Assembly (NCBI GenBank): GCA_024707265.1
Contig: JANQAB010000009.1
Location: 496,001-560,000 of the forward strand
Origin: Sporocytophaga sp.
GTDB lineage: Bacteria > Bacteroidota > Bacteroidia > Cytophagales > Cytophagaceae
Direction: 5' to 3'
DNA length: 64,000 nucleotides
Position 1 is the stretch's first letter. Every line of letters starts with the position of its first letter. A program made the translations under genes and the position numbers. Below, one piece after another: positions 54,522 through 63,609 of the stretch. A model generated the notes under the pieces. The model ran no database searches. It worked only from the letters and a program-made list of their open reading frames with translations, and was not told where the DNA came from.

Positions 54522-55459
54522 ATAAAGATATATTGTTGGTTGGTGCAGGTCCGATGGCAATAGAATATGGAAAGGTCTTAACACATTTAGAATGTTCTTT
54601 TGAAGTCATTGGCCGGGGGGAAGCGTCTTCAATGAAGTTTGAAGAAGCAACTAAGAAGAAGGTACATGTTGGCGGTCTTGAAAAATTTTTAAGTAACAAT
54701 AAGCAAAACTTTGAATTTGCCATTGTTTCCGTTGGCGTTGAAAAACTTGCAGATATTACAATAGTTTTATTAGAAGCAGGAATAAAGAACATTCTTGTTG
54801 AAAAGCCTGCCGGTTTAAATTTAAAAGAAATAAAGAAGGTTGCGGATAAAGCGAAGGAGAAAGCAGCAAAAGTCTTAATTGCATATAACAGAAGGTTCTA
54901 TTCTTCAGTCGAAAAGGCTATAGAAATAATAAAGGAAGATGGCGGGGTAACCTCTTTTAATTTCGAATTCACAGAATGGAGTAATAAAATCAGGAATATC
55001 GAGAAGGCTCCAGGGGTAAAAGAAAACTGGCTTTTAGCAAATTCCACCCATGTAATTGATCTCGCATTTTTTCTTGGGGGCAAGCCAAAAGAGCTGTCAT
55101 CTTATTCCGGCGGTAGTTTAGAATGGCACGATAAGGCCATCTACTCCGGCGCAGGGATAAGTGAAAAGGGAGCGTTATTTTCATATCAGGCCAACTGGAA
55201 GGCTCCCGGCAGATGGGTTGTAGAGGTGCTGACTAATAAGCACCGCCTATATTTTAAACCGATGGAAAGTTTACAGATCCAGGAAATTGATTCTGTTTTG
55301 GTAAACCCTGTAGGTATTGAGGATGATATAGATAAAAAGTTTAAACCTGGATTATACAGGCAAGTAGAACACTTCTTAACTAATCAATTGGAAAGATTTT
55401 GTACAATTGAAGAGCAAGTGGAGAATGTAAAATTGTATGAGAAAATAGCCGGACGGTAG
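54506..55459 (+). CDS. Gfo/Idh/MocA family oxidoreductase
   Basis: A 317-residue NAD(P)-dependent oxidoreductase. N-terminal LLVGAGPMAIEYGKVLTHL dinucleotide loop, catalytic NILVEKPAGLNLKEI (Glu-Lys-Pro) and NSTHVIDLAFFLGG (catalytic His) are present, so activity is likely. Family members oxidise or reduce sugars, often nucleotide sugars or inositols. It overlaps the first oxidoreductase gene by 16 bases and precedes the HAD gene by 14 bases. Confidence 0.88.
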   Translation: MSHHINKDILLVGAGPMAIEYGKVLTHLECSFEVIGRGEASSMKFEEATKKKVHVGGLEKFLSNNKQNFEFAIVSVGVEKLADITIVLLEAGIKNILVEKPAGLNLKEIKKVADKAKEKAAKVLIAYNRRFYSSVEKAIEIIKEDGGVTSFNFEFTEWSNKIRNIEKAPGVKENWLLANSTHVIDLAFFLGGKPKELSSYSGGSLEWHDKAIYSGAGISEKGALFSYQANWKAPGRWVVEVLTNKHRLYFKPMESLQIQEIDSVLVNPVGIEDDIDKKFKPGLYRQVEHFLTNQLERFCTIEEQVENVKLYEKIAGR

Positions 55460-55473
55460 TAATTGGTTAATAA

Positions 55474-56031
55474 ATGTGTAAGAAAATATCTATAGATATC
55501 GATGGAATATTTAATGACTATCCTCATTGCTGGGTAAAATTCATTAATCTGACCATTGGGACAAATTTCCTGAATAAAGAGGAAGCTAGGAAATCTGTGG
55601 GCGAACAGGAATATGAGCGGATAAAAAGCTTGTACAGGATTTCTGAATATAAAGCTAATCTGGATGTTTCTGATGAGGCCAGATCTTTCTGTAGTTATTT
55701 GGCCGATAAAGGTTATGAAATTATAATCGCCACTTCAAGGCCTTTGAAAAGTCCCAAGTATCCTGGGCTATATGATTTGACATTTAATTGGTTAAAGAAA
55801 AACGGCGTTCCTTTTTCTTCATTGATTTTTAAAGAAAGAACAGAAACGTTCCTTAAGGAAGTTGCTGGCGTATTATATCATATTGAGGATGAGTTAGAAT
55901 ATGCGGACTTTTTTGCACGAAATGGAATAACAACTTTTTTATATGATAAAAGCAGAAGAGTAAATAATGTTGAATTGGATAACATTATTGTTTTTGAATC
56001 ATTCAAAGAACTAGAGTCTAATTTTGAATAG
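55474..56031 (+). CDS. HAD-like hydrolase
   Basis: A 185-residue HAD-fold protein. Motif I KISIDIDGIFNDYPHCW has the nucleophile/acid Asp pair at about residues 8 and 10; motif II is IIIATSRP; motif IV is less clear, ending VLYHIEDELEYADFFARN. It resembles 5'-nucleotidase/phosphoheptose-phosphatase-like members and likely removes phosphate from a sugar or nucleotide. One base separates its stop from the GT2 ATG. Confidence 0.75.
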   Translation: MCKKISIDIDGIFNDYPHCWVKFINLTIGTNFLNKEEARKSVGEQEYERIKSLYRISEYKANLDVSDEARSFCSYLADKGYEIIIATSRPLKSPKYPGLYDLTFNWLKKNGVPFSSLIFKERTETFLKEVAGVLYHIEDELEYADFFARNGITTFLYDKSRRVNNVELDNIIVFESFKELESNFE

Positions 56032-56032
56032 T

Positions 56033-56947
56033 ATGCCGTTTTTTAGTGTTTGTATTTCCAGTTTTGACAGGAGTGAGACAATTGAAGCTACGCTTAAATC
56101 ATTATCTCTGCAGGAGTTTAAGGACTTTGAAGTAATAATAGTTGATTGCTCCAGTACAGATAATACTGTTGATAAGATCCTCCAATTTTTTAACTCTGAA
56201 TTTTATAAAAAGCATCCTTTCGCATATCAGTTTGTGCAAAAAGATTATGAGCCTCAAACGGTAGAAGACTGGAATGAGCCTGTTAAACTGGCAACCGGGA
56301 AATACATAGCAATGCTGGAGGGCGATGATCAATTCTTGCCCGACCACCTGGCAAAAGCTTATAAAACCTTAGAGGAGAATCCTAACATTGGAATTTTTGC
56401 AACAGGTAATCAAAACGGAGCACGTAAAAAACAAGGACTATTTCATAGTCAGGATTATTTTGAATACCTCTACACTCTTAAAGAAGTTCCCCCTCCGTCT
56501 GAAGCAATATTTTCCAGGTTAGATAAAAATGGAAGCCCTTACTTTTATAACGACAGGGATTATATCTATGCTCCCGAAATAGACTTATATATGCGTATTG
56601 CATTAGATGGCTTTGATACTTTTATCGCTTCTTCCCAGAATGTAATCCGGGATGTTAAAGTGAAGTCAAGAGCAAAGTGGAAATATTATGCTGATCATTA
56701 TTATATACTGGACAAGTATAGATCCTTTCAGAAAAAAAGAAATGATTATTACGAAGTGAAACGTGAGATTGACACTAAAGCTTATCTTGCCTATGTTTAT
56801 GATCTGCTCTATTACAAGACCAGTGAAAGAAAATCATTAAAAGAAAATCTTATAAAAAGATACGGGAGTTTTAACTTTTATTTAAATGCCATCAAAGGTG
56901 TTTTTGTCGCAGTATTTAAGGGTTTAGTGAAGAGAATTAAAAGGTAA
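56033..56947 (+). CDS. Glycosyltransferase family 2
   Basis: A 304-residue GT-A transferase. Start MPFFSVCISSFDRSETIEAT, then FEVIIVDCSSTDNTVDK and metal motif YIAMLEGDDQFLPDHLAKAY (DxD-like Glu-Gly-Asp-Asp). The ATG at 56033 is preferred to a TTG at 56024 that overlaps the HAD stop. Last gene of the + strand set; sugar and acceptor unknown. The C-terminus has a hydrophobic/basic helix that may bind the membrane. Confidence 0.85.
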   Translation: MPFFSVCISSFDRSETIEATLKSLSLQEFKDFEVIIVDCSSTDNTVDKILQFFNSEFYKKHPFAYQFVQKDYEPQTVEDWNEPVKLATGKYIAMLEGDDQFLPDHLAKAYKTLEENPNIGIFATGNQNGARKKQGLFHSQDYFEYLYTLKEVPPPSEAIFSRLDKNGSPYFYNDRDYIYAPEIDLYMRIALDGFDTFIASSQNVIRDVKVKSRAKWKYYADHYYILDKYRSFQKKRNDYYEVKREIDTKAYLAYVYDLLYYKTSERKSLKENLIKRYGSFNFYLNAIKGVFVAVFKGLVKRIKR

Positions 56948-57838
56948 TTAATTTTTCAACTTATGAATGTATAAAACTTTGTCATTTTTGGGTAAAACCT
57001 TATCCAGGGTTTTAGAAAGCACGAAGTATAACTTTCGTTGGAGTTTCTTTTGAAGAAGTTTTTGAATGTTTGCGTCAAACACGAGTATCAGAGAAGAGAG
57101 AAATGCTCCTGAAAAACCAAATGGTAATTTTTGCACGGTTTCAAAACCATTAAATAAAATATCAACCCCTTTTTTTGAGTATAATATTCTATGTCTTGGT
57201 GTGTCCAAATGCACCCATTTTCTTCCGAATAATTTAAATGAACTGGAGTATATATTGGGGAAGTCGTTAATAGAATAGCAGATTTCTTTCGAAGCTTTTT
57301 TTATTAATGCAATATAGGCCTGCGGATCCTGAATGTGCTCCATAAACTGAGAAGATGAGAACACATCAAATTTTAACCCATCCGGAACAGCAGCAAAATC
57401 GCCTTCAATCAAATTTATATTTAAGTTTTTAAGGTTCTGTGCTGCAAATTTGATATTAAAGTCAATTCCGTACAGCTCACTTTCAGGAAAGAATTGTCTT
57501 AATATTAATAGCATTTGTCCATTTCCGCAGCCTACATCTATGAATCTGAATTTGCCATCCGGAAAATAAGACTGTAATAGTTTGATTCTTATGCTTATTG
57601 CGTTGTTTTTATCGTTTAAATCTACTGTGGTGAACTTATTTGTGAAGGGTGTATAAGAATCACCATAATAGCTAGCTAATTCATTATTGTCAACCTGAGG
57701 AAGAATTGACAAAGAACTACATCCCGTGCATTTGTACCAGTTGTAACTTCCTTCTACAGCTTGAAAATTATTATCCTTTTCGTTCTTATATAATAGGGAA
57801 GTTTCAGATTGGCAAATCGGGCAATTTAATTTTGTCAT
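56948..57838 (-). CDS. Class I SAM-dependent methyltransferase with zinc ribbon
   Basis: A 296-residue methyltransferase. An N-terminal zinc ribbon (NCPICQS, KCTGCSSLS; four cysteines) precedes the Rossmann domain with motif I FRFIDVGCGNGQMLLIL and the downstream FSSSQFMEHIQDPQAYIAL. It resembles the Methyltransf_23 sugar/polysaccharide methyltransferases. It converges tail to tail with the GT2 gene (stop codons adjacent at 56947/56948). Same family type as the broken methyltransferase at 14494. Confidence 0.85.
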   Translation of the reverse strand: MTKLNCPICQSETSLLYKNEKDNNFQAVEGSYNWYKCTGCSSLSILPQVDNNELASYYGDSYTPFTNKFTTVDLNDKNNAISIRIKLLQSYFPDGKFRFIDVGCGNGQMLLILRQFFPESELYGIDFNIKFAAQNLKNLNINLIEGDFAAVPDGLKFDVFSSSQFMEHIQDPQAYIALIKKASKEICYSINDFPNIYSSSFKLFGRKWVHLDTPRHRILYSKKGVDILFNGFETVQKLPFGFSGAFLSSLILVFDANIQKLLQKKLQRKLYFVLSKTLDKVLPKNDKVLYIHKLKN

Positions 57839-58110
57839 TTTACAAGCGATTTATTATCAAGCTAGGGAGTAAAATTATCAAAAAATTAAATAGGTTTGAA
57901 AAATAGTTTTTCGTAAGTATAGCATTCAGTGACAACGTTTTAGTCGTATTGTTAAAGTTAAAGATTCTGTTAGGTTGGCAGACAAGAACTAAAAGAAGTT
58001 AAGGATGGGAAGAAAAAATAAGGCAAGCTTTTTTTACATACAAGATAGGGTTGTGCTTTAACAGTTAATAGGTTGTTCTTTGTGTTTTAATAGTAATTGT
58101 TTACGGAAAT
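57839..58110. other. Intergenic region without recognised gene
   Basis: Part of a 338-bp gap. AT-rich; no promoter, RNA gene or repeat recognised apart from the terminator at 58111-58146. Confidence 0.4.
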
Positions 58111-58146
58111 AAAAAAACAGTGTAAAACAAATGTTCTACACTGTTT
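58111..58146 (-). terminator. Terminator of the LamG protein gene
   Basis: Read on the - strand: 10-bp perfect stem AAACAGTGTA / TACACTGTTT with a 12-base loop and a T7 tail (A run at 58111-58117 on +). It lies 30 bases after the LamG gene stop. Confidence 0.88.
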
Positions 58147-58176
58147 GAAATTAATATTGGTTTAATCTAGGTTGTA

Positions 58177-59769
58177 CTATTTTATTAACAGACGTTTGGT
58201 AAAAACAGCTCCGTCTACCGTTTTAAAAGAGACGAAATAGATTCCAGAAGGCTGTTCATTTAATTGAATCTCATCATTCTGCATTGTCTCATTATCTTCA
58301 ATTGTACATACAGTTTTTCCAATGGAATTATTAATTGTAATCTTTGATACAGATAATCTGTTTTTATCATACTTCACAAAAAACTTACCATCTGCAGGAT
58401 TTGGATAAACATCAACTAAATTTGTTTCTATGATTTGGTCATTAATAGCAGTCGTGATACATGTATAGGAATTGTAAAGCTCTTCTATTTCATTACCACT
58501 AAGAGCGTAATTGTATATTTTCACTTCATCTAAGCTTCCTGTAAAAAACTGAACGTCATGTGATTCCCTTGTTCCCAAAATGGCCTTATAAGGAGCGGTA
58601 CCATAACTAGGTGCCAGGTTATCAGTAGAGGCTGTGGCTTGCAGTTGACCATCTATATATAGTTTAGCACTTGCTGTATCTCTTATTAATATCACATGAT
58701 ACCATTTATTGGCAGATGGATACTTCCCAGAAATAGCAGCTGTTACAGTTCCATTTGAATTATAGCCGCCGCCAGCCCATCCAGCAGCTGAAGGAACCAC
58801 CTGAATTCCCTGATTTCCATTTGCCCCTCCTATGGAGAAAAATGTCATTACCGAATTGACATTATCAAAGGACACCCACATTGCATAGCTATAATTGGAA
58901 TTAATCATATCGTTAGTAGGTAGGGAAATATAAGATGATCCATCAAAATGATAGGCACTGTTTTCATTACCACATCTGTCAGTTGTTAATGTTGCTCCGT
59001 AAGACGTTCCATTATTATTATTTCCAGATTCATCTTGAACATTAGATGTAAATGGATAATAAGCAACTAACTTATCACATGTATAGGAATTGTACAGCTC
59101 CTCAATTTCATTAGCACTAAGAGCGTAATTGTATATTTTCACTTCATCTAACTTTCCGGTAAAAAATTGAAGGTCATGTGATTCCCTTGTTCCCAAAATG
59201 GCATTATAAGGAGCGGTACCATAACTAGGTGCCAGGTTATCAGTAGAGGCTGTGGCTTGCAGTTGACCATCTATATATAGTTTAGCACTTGCTGTATCTC
59301 TTATTAATATAACATGATACCATTTATTGGCAGATGGATACTTCCCAGAAATAGCAGCTGTTACAGTTCCATTTGAATTATAGCCGCCACCAGCCCATCC
59401 AGCAGCTGAAGGAACCACCTGAATTCCCTGATTTCCATTTGCCCCTCCTATGGAGAAAAATGTCATTACGGAATTGACATTATCAAAGGATACCCACATT
59501 GCATAGCTATAATTCGAATTAATCATATCGTTAGCAGGTAGGGAAATATAGGATGATCCATCGAAATGATAGGCACTGTTTTCATTGCCACATCTGTCAG
59601 TGGTTAATGTTGCTCCGTAAGATGTTCCATTGTTATCATTTCCTGATGCATCTTGAACATTAGATGTAAATGGATAATAAGCAACTAACTTATTCTGAGC
59701 ATTAACAAATAAAAAATTTAATAGAATTAAATTCAGCAGTAAAAATTTTTTCATAAGATTTTTTTTCAA
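58177..59769 (-). CDS. Secreted protein with two near-identical LamG domains and T9SS tail
   Basis: A 530-residue protein: signal peptide (1-25, ending NAQ), two concanavalin A-like/LamG_3 domains (about residues 27-232 and 233-437) and a T9SS type A tail (VYPNPADGKFFVKYDKNRLS, ending TKRLLIK). The two domains differ at only seven of about 205 residues. Each has YAMWVSFDNVNS, KWYHVILIRDTASAKLYIDG and ILGTRESHD. Likely a cell-surface carbohydrate- or ligand-binding protein. A second, free Asp/Cys-bounded linker (YTCDKLVAYYPF) joins them. Confidence 0.85.
   Translation of the reverse strand: MKKNLMKKFLLLNLILLNFLFVNAQNKLVAYYPFTSNVQDASGNDNNGTSYGATLTTDRCGNENSAYHFDGSSYISLPANDMINSNYSYAMWVSFDNVNSVMTFFSIGGANGNQGIQVVPSAAGWAGGGYNSNGTVTAAISGKYPSANKWYHVILIRDTASAKLYIDGQLQATASTDNLAPSYGTAPYNAILGTRESHDLQFFTGKLDEVKIYNYALSANEIEELYNSYTCDKLVAYYPFTSNVQDESGNNNNGTSYGATLTTDRCGNENSAYHFDGSSYISLPTNDMINSNYSYAMWVSFDNVNSVMTFFSIGGANGNQGIQVVPSAAGWAGGGYNSNGTVTAAISGKYPSANKWYHVILIRDTASAKLYIDGQLQATASTDNLAPSYGTAPYKAILGTRESHDVQFFTGSLDEVKIYNYALSGNEIEELYNSYTCITTAINDQIIETNLVDVYPNPADGKFFVKYDKNRLSVSKITINNSIGKTVCTIEDNETMQNDEIQLNEQPSGIYFVSFKTVDGAVFTKRLLIK
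58456..59691 (-). repeat. Two tandem 618-bp direct repeats (LamG domain duplication)
   Basis: Copy 1 about 59074-59691 and copy 2 about 58456-59073, each 206 codons. They encode seven substitutions in about 205 residues, and nucleotide identity is also very high over long stretches. Indicates recent duplication or ongoing conversion. Confidence 0.88.
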
Positions 59770-60235
59770 AATTAAACAAATTCAAAAAGTTAAGTTATCT
59801 GATTTTTTCTTAATTAATACAATCGTCCCCAATTGAATCTATAGCAGTCAAGTAGGACCGAATACCATATTAGAGGGCTGATTTTTTATTTAGGTCTATA
59901 TTTAAAGTTGTTTGAAGTAAATATCTTGCTAAAGTACACGTCTACTGGCATTTACCTTATCTTATAATGAATTACCTCTCACATATCATTAATTAGTTTT
60001 GTACCCTCGTCCAAAACTTTGAAATTCCAGTTTAGATTAGAATGGTACTTCTATCAATGATCTTAAAGCAAACATCTCAACATCTCTTATTTAAAAAATG
60101 AACGGTGAAATTATCTATCCGGTTATAAATTTACACTTTTTTTGAATTTAAAAATAGCTTAAAGGATAAGAGGTTATAGTATAGTTTACAAACTAAATCT
60201 GTTATCATTATGAAAAATTTAAGTGCTAAGGCAAG
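59770..60235. other. Intergenic region, 466 bp
   Basis: AT-rich (long T and A runs), no convincing gene, hairpin or repeat. It may hold the promoter of the LamG gene on the - strand. Confidence 0.4.
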
Positions 60236-60595
60236 TCACTTTACCGGCAGATTTGCCTCTCCCCATTTTTCCATTCTATTTAAAATGTCTTCAAGAGACT
60301 TGCCACGTTCTGTTAACTCATATTCTACTTTTGGAGGCACTTCCTGATAAACAATACGATTGATTAAACCATCGCTTTCCAGTTCTTTCAGCTTTGCAAT
60401 AAGCATTCTTTCGGAAACACCGACCAGTCTTTTTTTCAACTCATTGTATCTGAGTTTTTTTTCATTCAGAAGATAAACAAGGATGTTAATTTTCCATCTC
60501 CCTCCGATTAAAGATAAGATTTGAGAAATACCACAATGCTCTTTCCAGTATTTCTCATTGATGCTATTGGTAGAATGTTCCTTTCTTGAATTCAT
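60236..60595 (-). CDS. HxlR family winged-helix regulator
   Basis: A 119-residue HxlR-type repressor: CGISQILSLIGGRWKINILV, LRYNELKKRLVGVSERMLIA and VPPKVEYELTERGKSLEDIL match the family over its whole length. The frame continues to an ATG at 60643, but those 16 codons lie over a perfect operator-like palindrome (60611-60635), so the ATG at 60595 (MNSRKEHSTN) is preferred. Members sense redox or electrophile stress; it has one Cys (EHCGI) near the N-terminus. Divergent from the DoxX gene. Confidence 0.88.
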   Translation of the reverse strand: MNSRKEHSTNSINEKYWKEHCGISQILSLIGGRWKINILVYLLNEKKLRYNELKKRLVGVSERMLIAKLKELESDGLINRIVYQEVPPKVEYELTERGKSLEDILNRMEKWGEANLPVK

Positions 60596-60610
60596 ACTTA
60601 CTTTTTTGTT

Positions 60611-60635
60611 AGTACCATACAATTTTGTAGGTACT
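60611..60635. promoter_or_regulatory. Probable HxlR operator
   Basis: Palindrome with outer arms AGTACC / GGTACT and inner ACAA / TTGT, 25 bases in all, in the divergent promoter region of the HxlR and DoxX genes. Autoregulation and control of DoxX are inferred. Confidence 0.6.
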
Positions 60636-60691
60636 TTCTTCACTGTAAAGAAATCAAAATATTTGCAAAGTAAGATTTAAAAAAAATAAAA

Positions 60692-61063
60692 ATGGAAACA
60701 ATCAAGACTGTATTTTACTGGGCAAGTTATGCTTATTATCTCTATGTGTTTGGGTATGCATCGCTTTTCAAGGTATTTCAAAAAAAATCAATGATGGATA
60801 GTATGCTCTCATTAGGGTTTAATAAAACCTGGACCATTTTCATTGGTATAGCTGAATTGATCGGGGTAATTATAATTGTAAGCGGGCTAGTTAAACCACA
60901 GTTAAGAAATTTGGGAATTCTATTTCTGATTCCTTTTTCCGTCGGAGCATTCACAGCTCACATGGCACACCAGGAATATCATTACTTTTATAATTCATTG
61001 ATAGTTTGTATTCTTACCGTTATCATGCTGACTTTGGATAATAATTTTAAGATCCAGTTGTAA
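60692..61063 (+). CDS. DoxX family membrane protein
   Basis: A 123-residue protein with four membrane helices (about 6-26, 46-64, 72-90, 100-117). GYASLFKVFQKKSMMDSMLS, LGFNKTWTIFIGIAELIGVI and FLIPFSVGAFTAHMAHQEYH match DoxX-like proteins. Function is loosely linked to redox or sulfur metabolism; no partner enzyme is adjacent. It is divergent from the HxlR gene, its likely regulator. Confidence 0.83.
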   Translation: METIKTVFYWASYAYYLYVFGYASLFKVFQKKSMMDSMLSLGFNKTWTIFIGIAELIGVIIIVSGLVKPQLRNLGILFLIPFSVGAFTAHMAHQEYHYFYNSLIVCILTVIMLTLDNNFKIQL

Positions 61064-61209
61064 TGAAGGTAACTGCTTGTGCTATAATCTTGACATTGGC
61101 TAAAAATAAATACTTTCTGAAACTTTGAATAAAGACTATTCTGTTAACTTCAAGGGATTAATAACTATTACAAATTTATCTAACAGATTAAAACGCTTTT
61201 GTTGAGGAT

Positions 61210-61821
61210 ATGAAAAATGAAGAACCTGAATTCTGGGAAGCCAACTTTATTGAAAGGCAGGAAATGTGGGGCTTTGAGCCATCGAATGCTGCAATCATAA
61301 CAAAGGATTTTTTTGTTAAGAATTCTGTAAAGAACATACTCATTCCGGGTATTGGCTATGGAAGAAATGCACAGATTTTCAGGGAAAACGGAATATCTGT
61401 AACAGGGATTGAAATATCAAAAACAGCAATAGCAATGGCAGAGAAGCATTATGGAGATATGAAAATTTATCATGGCTCCGTAACAGATATGCCATTTGAT
61501 AATAATCAGTATGATGGAATCTTTTGTTATGCCCTGATCCATCTTTTAGATCGCGATGAAAGAGAGAAACTAATCCGAGACTGCTATAATCAGTTGGCAG
61601 ATAATGGCTACATGGTTTTTACCACTATCTCGAAAGAAGCATCAACTTACGACACTGGAAAAAAAATCGATAAGGACAGGTATGAAATGTTTGGTGGAGT
61701 TAAAATGTATTTTTATGATAGGGAGTCCATTAGCACAGAATTTAGCAAAGCCGGCCTGTTTGAAGTTTCGGAAATTAATGAGAACTATCCGTTTTATTTA
61801 ATTAAATGCAGAAAAAGCTGA
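61210..61821 (+). CDS. Class I SAM-dependent methyltransferase
   Basis: A 203-residue methyltransferase. EFWEANFIERQEMWGFEPSN at the start resembles thiopurine/TehB-like members; motif I is ILIPGIGYGRNAQIFRENGI, followed by VTGIEISKTAIAMAEKHYGD and YDGIFCYALIHLLDRDEREK. Probably a small-molecule methyltransferase; substrate not determinable. Ends before a hairpin that serves the opposing lipoprotein gene. Confidence 0.85.
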   Translation: MKNEEPEFWEANFIERQEMWGFEPSNAAIITKDFFVKNSVKNILIPGIGYGRNAQIFRENGISVTGIEISKTAIAMAEKHYGDMKIYHGSVTDMPFDNNQYDGIFCYALIHLLDRDEREKLIRDCYNQLADNGYMVFTTISKEASTYDTGKKIDKDRYEMFGGVKMYFYDRESISTEFSKAGLFEVSEINENYPFYLIKCRKS

Positions 61822-61841
61822 AGGCTTATTATCCATACCAA

Positions 61842-61876
61842 TAAAAAAGGCTAACCAGATTTATTTTGGTTAGCCT
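61842..61876 (-). terminator. Terminator of the lipocalin-like lipoprotein gene
   Basis: 9-bp perfect stem AGGCTAACC / GGTTAGCCT with an 11-base loop; on the - strand a T6 tract follows. It lies between the convergent methyltransferase and lipoprotein genes. Confidence 0.8.
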
Positions 61877-61921
61877 CTTATAATTTTAAGCTTTGTGCTT
61901 TCAGCTTTCAGCTTATAATAC

Positions 61922-62307
61922 TTATAACTTCTTAGGTACCAGTGTTACCGCTCTCAGCATTCCATGCTCTTCACCTTCAAATGAAAGCTTCTCCTCGCTG
62001 ATATCTTTTATTTGTTTTTCAACAGTTTTACCACCTTCGTTATAATGTAGAATAATTGTGTTGTCCTTTATTTCCCAGGTTCCATCCTGAGTTTGTCCAG
62101 CTTCAGTATATTCAAATTTGCCGTCATTGGCAAATGAATAATAGACCCCACCGATCGCATCCGGAGAAACTGTTGTTCCGCCAAGTACCAGTTCTGTTGC
62201 CTTCCAGTCTTTGGCAATCAATTCCTTTTTTTTTCTTTAGCACATGCTGTTACAAGTATGGTAAGTACGATCAGAGCAGCGAATCTTTTTAAAAGCATGG
62301 TTTTCAT
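61922..62307 (-). CDS. Lipocalin-like lipoprotein (frameshifted as given)
   Basis: Reconstructed 128-residue lipoprotein. The N-terminus (62307 downward) encodes a signal II with lipobox VTAC (MKTMLLKRFAALIVLTILVT, then ACAKEK), but the frame breaks at T9, 62226-62234. The body continues in another frame: IAKDWKATELVLGGTTVSPD, GTWEIKDNTIILHYNEGGKT and KLSFEGEEHGMLRAVTLVPK, a small beta-barrel like lipocalin/DUF4923-type domains. One more base in the run restores KEKKKELIAKDWKATEL. An inner ATG at 62298 is an alternative start. Confidence 0.72.
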
Positions 62308-62502
62308 GATGATTTTTTAGTCAATAAGATGTTAATTTGCAGATGAATAAAAATTCTGTTTAAATCTACAGAAATTTTATGCAAATGTAATAAAGCTTTT
62401 TAAACAGGAAAATCTTTGGTGTATCATGCCAGAATGAGATACAACTAAACTTTTCTTTGCCAGAATGCTTAGTGGTGTTTTACTATAACTTTTCAATATC
62501 CG

Positions 62503-63609
62503 ATGGAAGTTCGTTTTCCTGTATACTTCAAACTTACGACAATTCTCTTTGGACTGATCCTGTTGGTGTATGTCCTTATGGAGGCTCAGAATATTTTAAT
62601 CTTACTTGCCATGGCTGGGCTTATTTCTCTCTTGTTGCTCCCTCTGGTGCGGAAGCTTGAAAAGAAAATGTCACCTTCTCTTGCAATCCTTATCGGTCTG
62701 GTTCTGATTATTCTGGTCCTTAGCCTGGTAAGCATTTTCGTGTATTCTCAATTGGTAGATTTGATGGAATCTCTTCCGGATATTACTCAGAGGCTAACCA
62801 AAATTCTGGAACAAGGGAATCCATTCTTTGAAAAATACCTTGGAGTAGAAAGAGGACAGACCATATCTTATTTAAAAGAAGAGCTGATAAAATTACTTCA
62901 TCAAAGTACAGCGATATTTTCAACAACTGTCTCTGTTACCACAGGGATATTCACTGCGGTCGGTCTTGTCCCTGTTTTTATATTTTTTATGCTTTATTAC
63001 AGGTCTTTTTTCAAGCAATTCTTGCTTCTTCTATTTAATGAAGAAAGCCATATAGATGTAATAAAGACAATTGAAAAAATCGAAAGAGTAGCTCAGTCTT
63101 ATCTTTCGGGATTACTTATTGTCATTTCGATAATTTCTATTCTCAATGTTATTGGCCTCTATATAGTAGGAGTGAAATATGCTATATTCTTTGGAGTATT
63201 TGCAGGGATGTTGAATATCATACCATATATAGGAGTGTTTCTGGGCTCCTTACTTCCTATATTATATACCGCACTTAAGGGCGGTTCATTACTTCAGTGC
63301 ATTGGTGCAGGAGCTGCGTTATGGGTTGTTCAGTTACTCGAGTCAAATTTTATTACACCCAATATAGTAGGGGGCAAAGTAAGTCTGAACCCTTTTGCTT
63401 CTATTCTTGCACTGCTGATTGGTGGAGCCATTTGGGGGCCTGTGGGAATGATTCTCTTCGTTCCTTTCACTGCAATTCTGAAAGTTATCTTTGATGCCAT
63501 TGACCCGCTTAAGCCTTATGGATTTATCCTTGGAGAGCCTCCTTCTTCCAGGGAAGAAAACAAAGTGCCTTTCTTTAAAAGAATATGGCCGTTTAAAAAA
63601 AAGAAGTAG
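62503..63609 (+). CDS. AI-2E family transporter (PF01594 permease)
   Basis: A 368-residue polytopic inner-membrane protein of the AI-2E/TqsA permease family. It has about seven or eight membrane helices and the family patterns LLPLVRKLEKKMSPSLAILI, VARHL-like VAQSYLSGLLIVISIISILN, GVFAGMLNIIPYIGVFLGSL and VGGKVSLNPFASILALLIGG. Substrates of the family vary (autoinducer-2, Na+/H+, others), so the name says little about cargo. The start at 62503 (MEVRFPVYFKLTTILF) has no clear ribosome binding site. Confidence 0.87.
   Translation: MEVRFPVYFKLTTILFGLILLVYVLMEAQNILILLAMAGLISLLLLPLVRKLEKKMSPSLAILIGLVLIILVLSLVSIFVYSQLVDLMESLPDITQRLTKILEQGNPFFEKYLGVERGQTISYLKEELIKLLHQSTAIFSTTVSVTTGIFTAVGLVPVFIFFMLYYRSFFKQFLLLLFNEESHIDVIKTIEKIERVAQSYLSGLLIVISIISILNVIGLYIVGVKYAIFFGVFAGMLNIIPYIGVFLGSLLPILYTALKGGSLLQCIGAGAALWVVQLLESNFITPNIVGGKVSLNPFASILALLIGGAIWGPVGMILFVPFTAILKVIFDAIDPLKPYGFILGEPPSSREENKVPFFKRIWPFKKKK

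Noticed and set aside
60596..60643. Longer N-terminus for the HxlR regulator
   Set aside because: The extra codons lie over a palindromic operator-like site and are not typical of the family.
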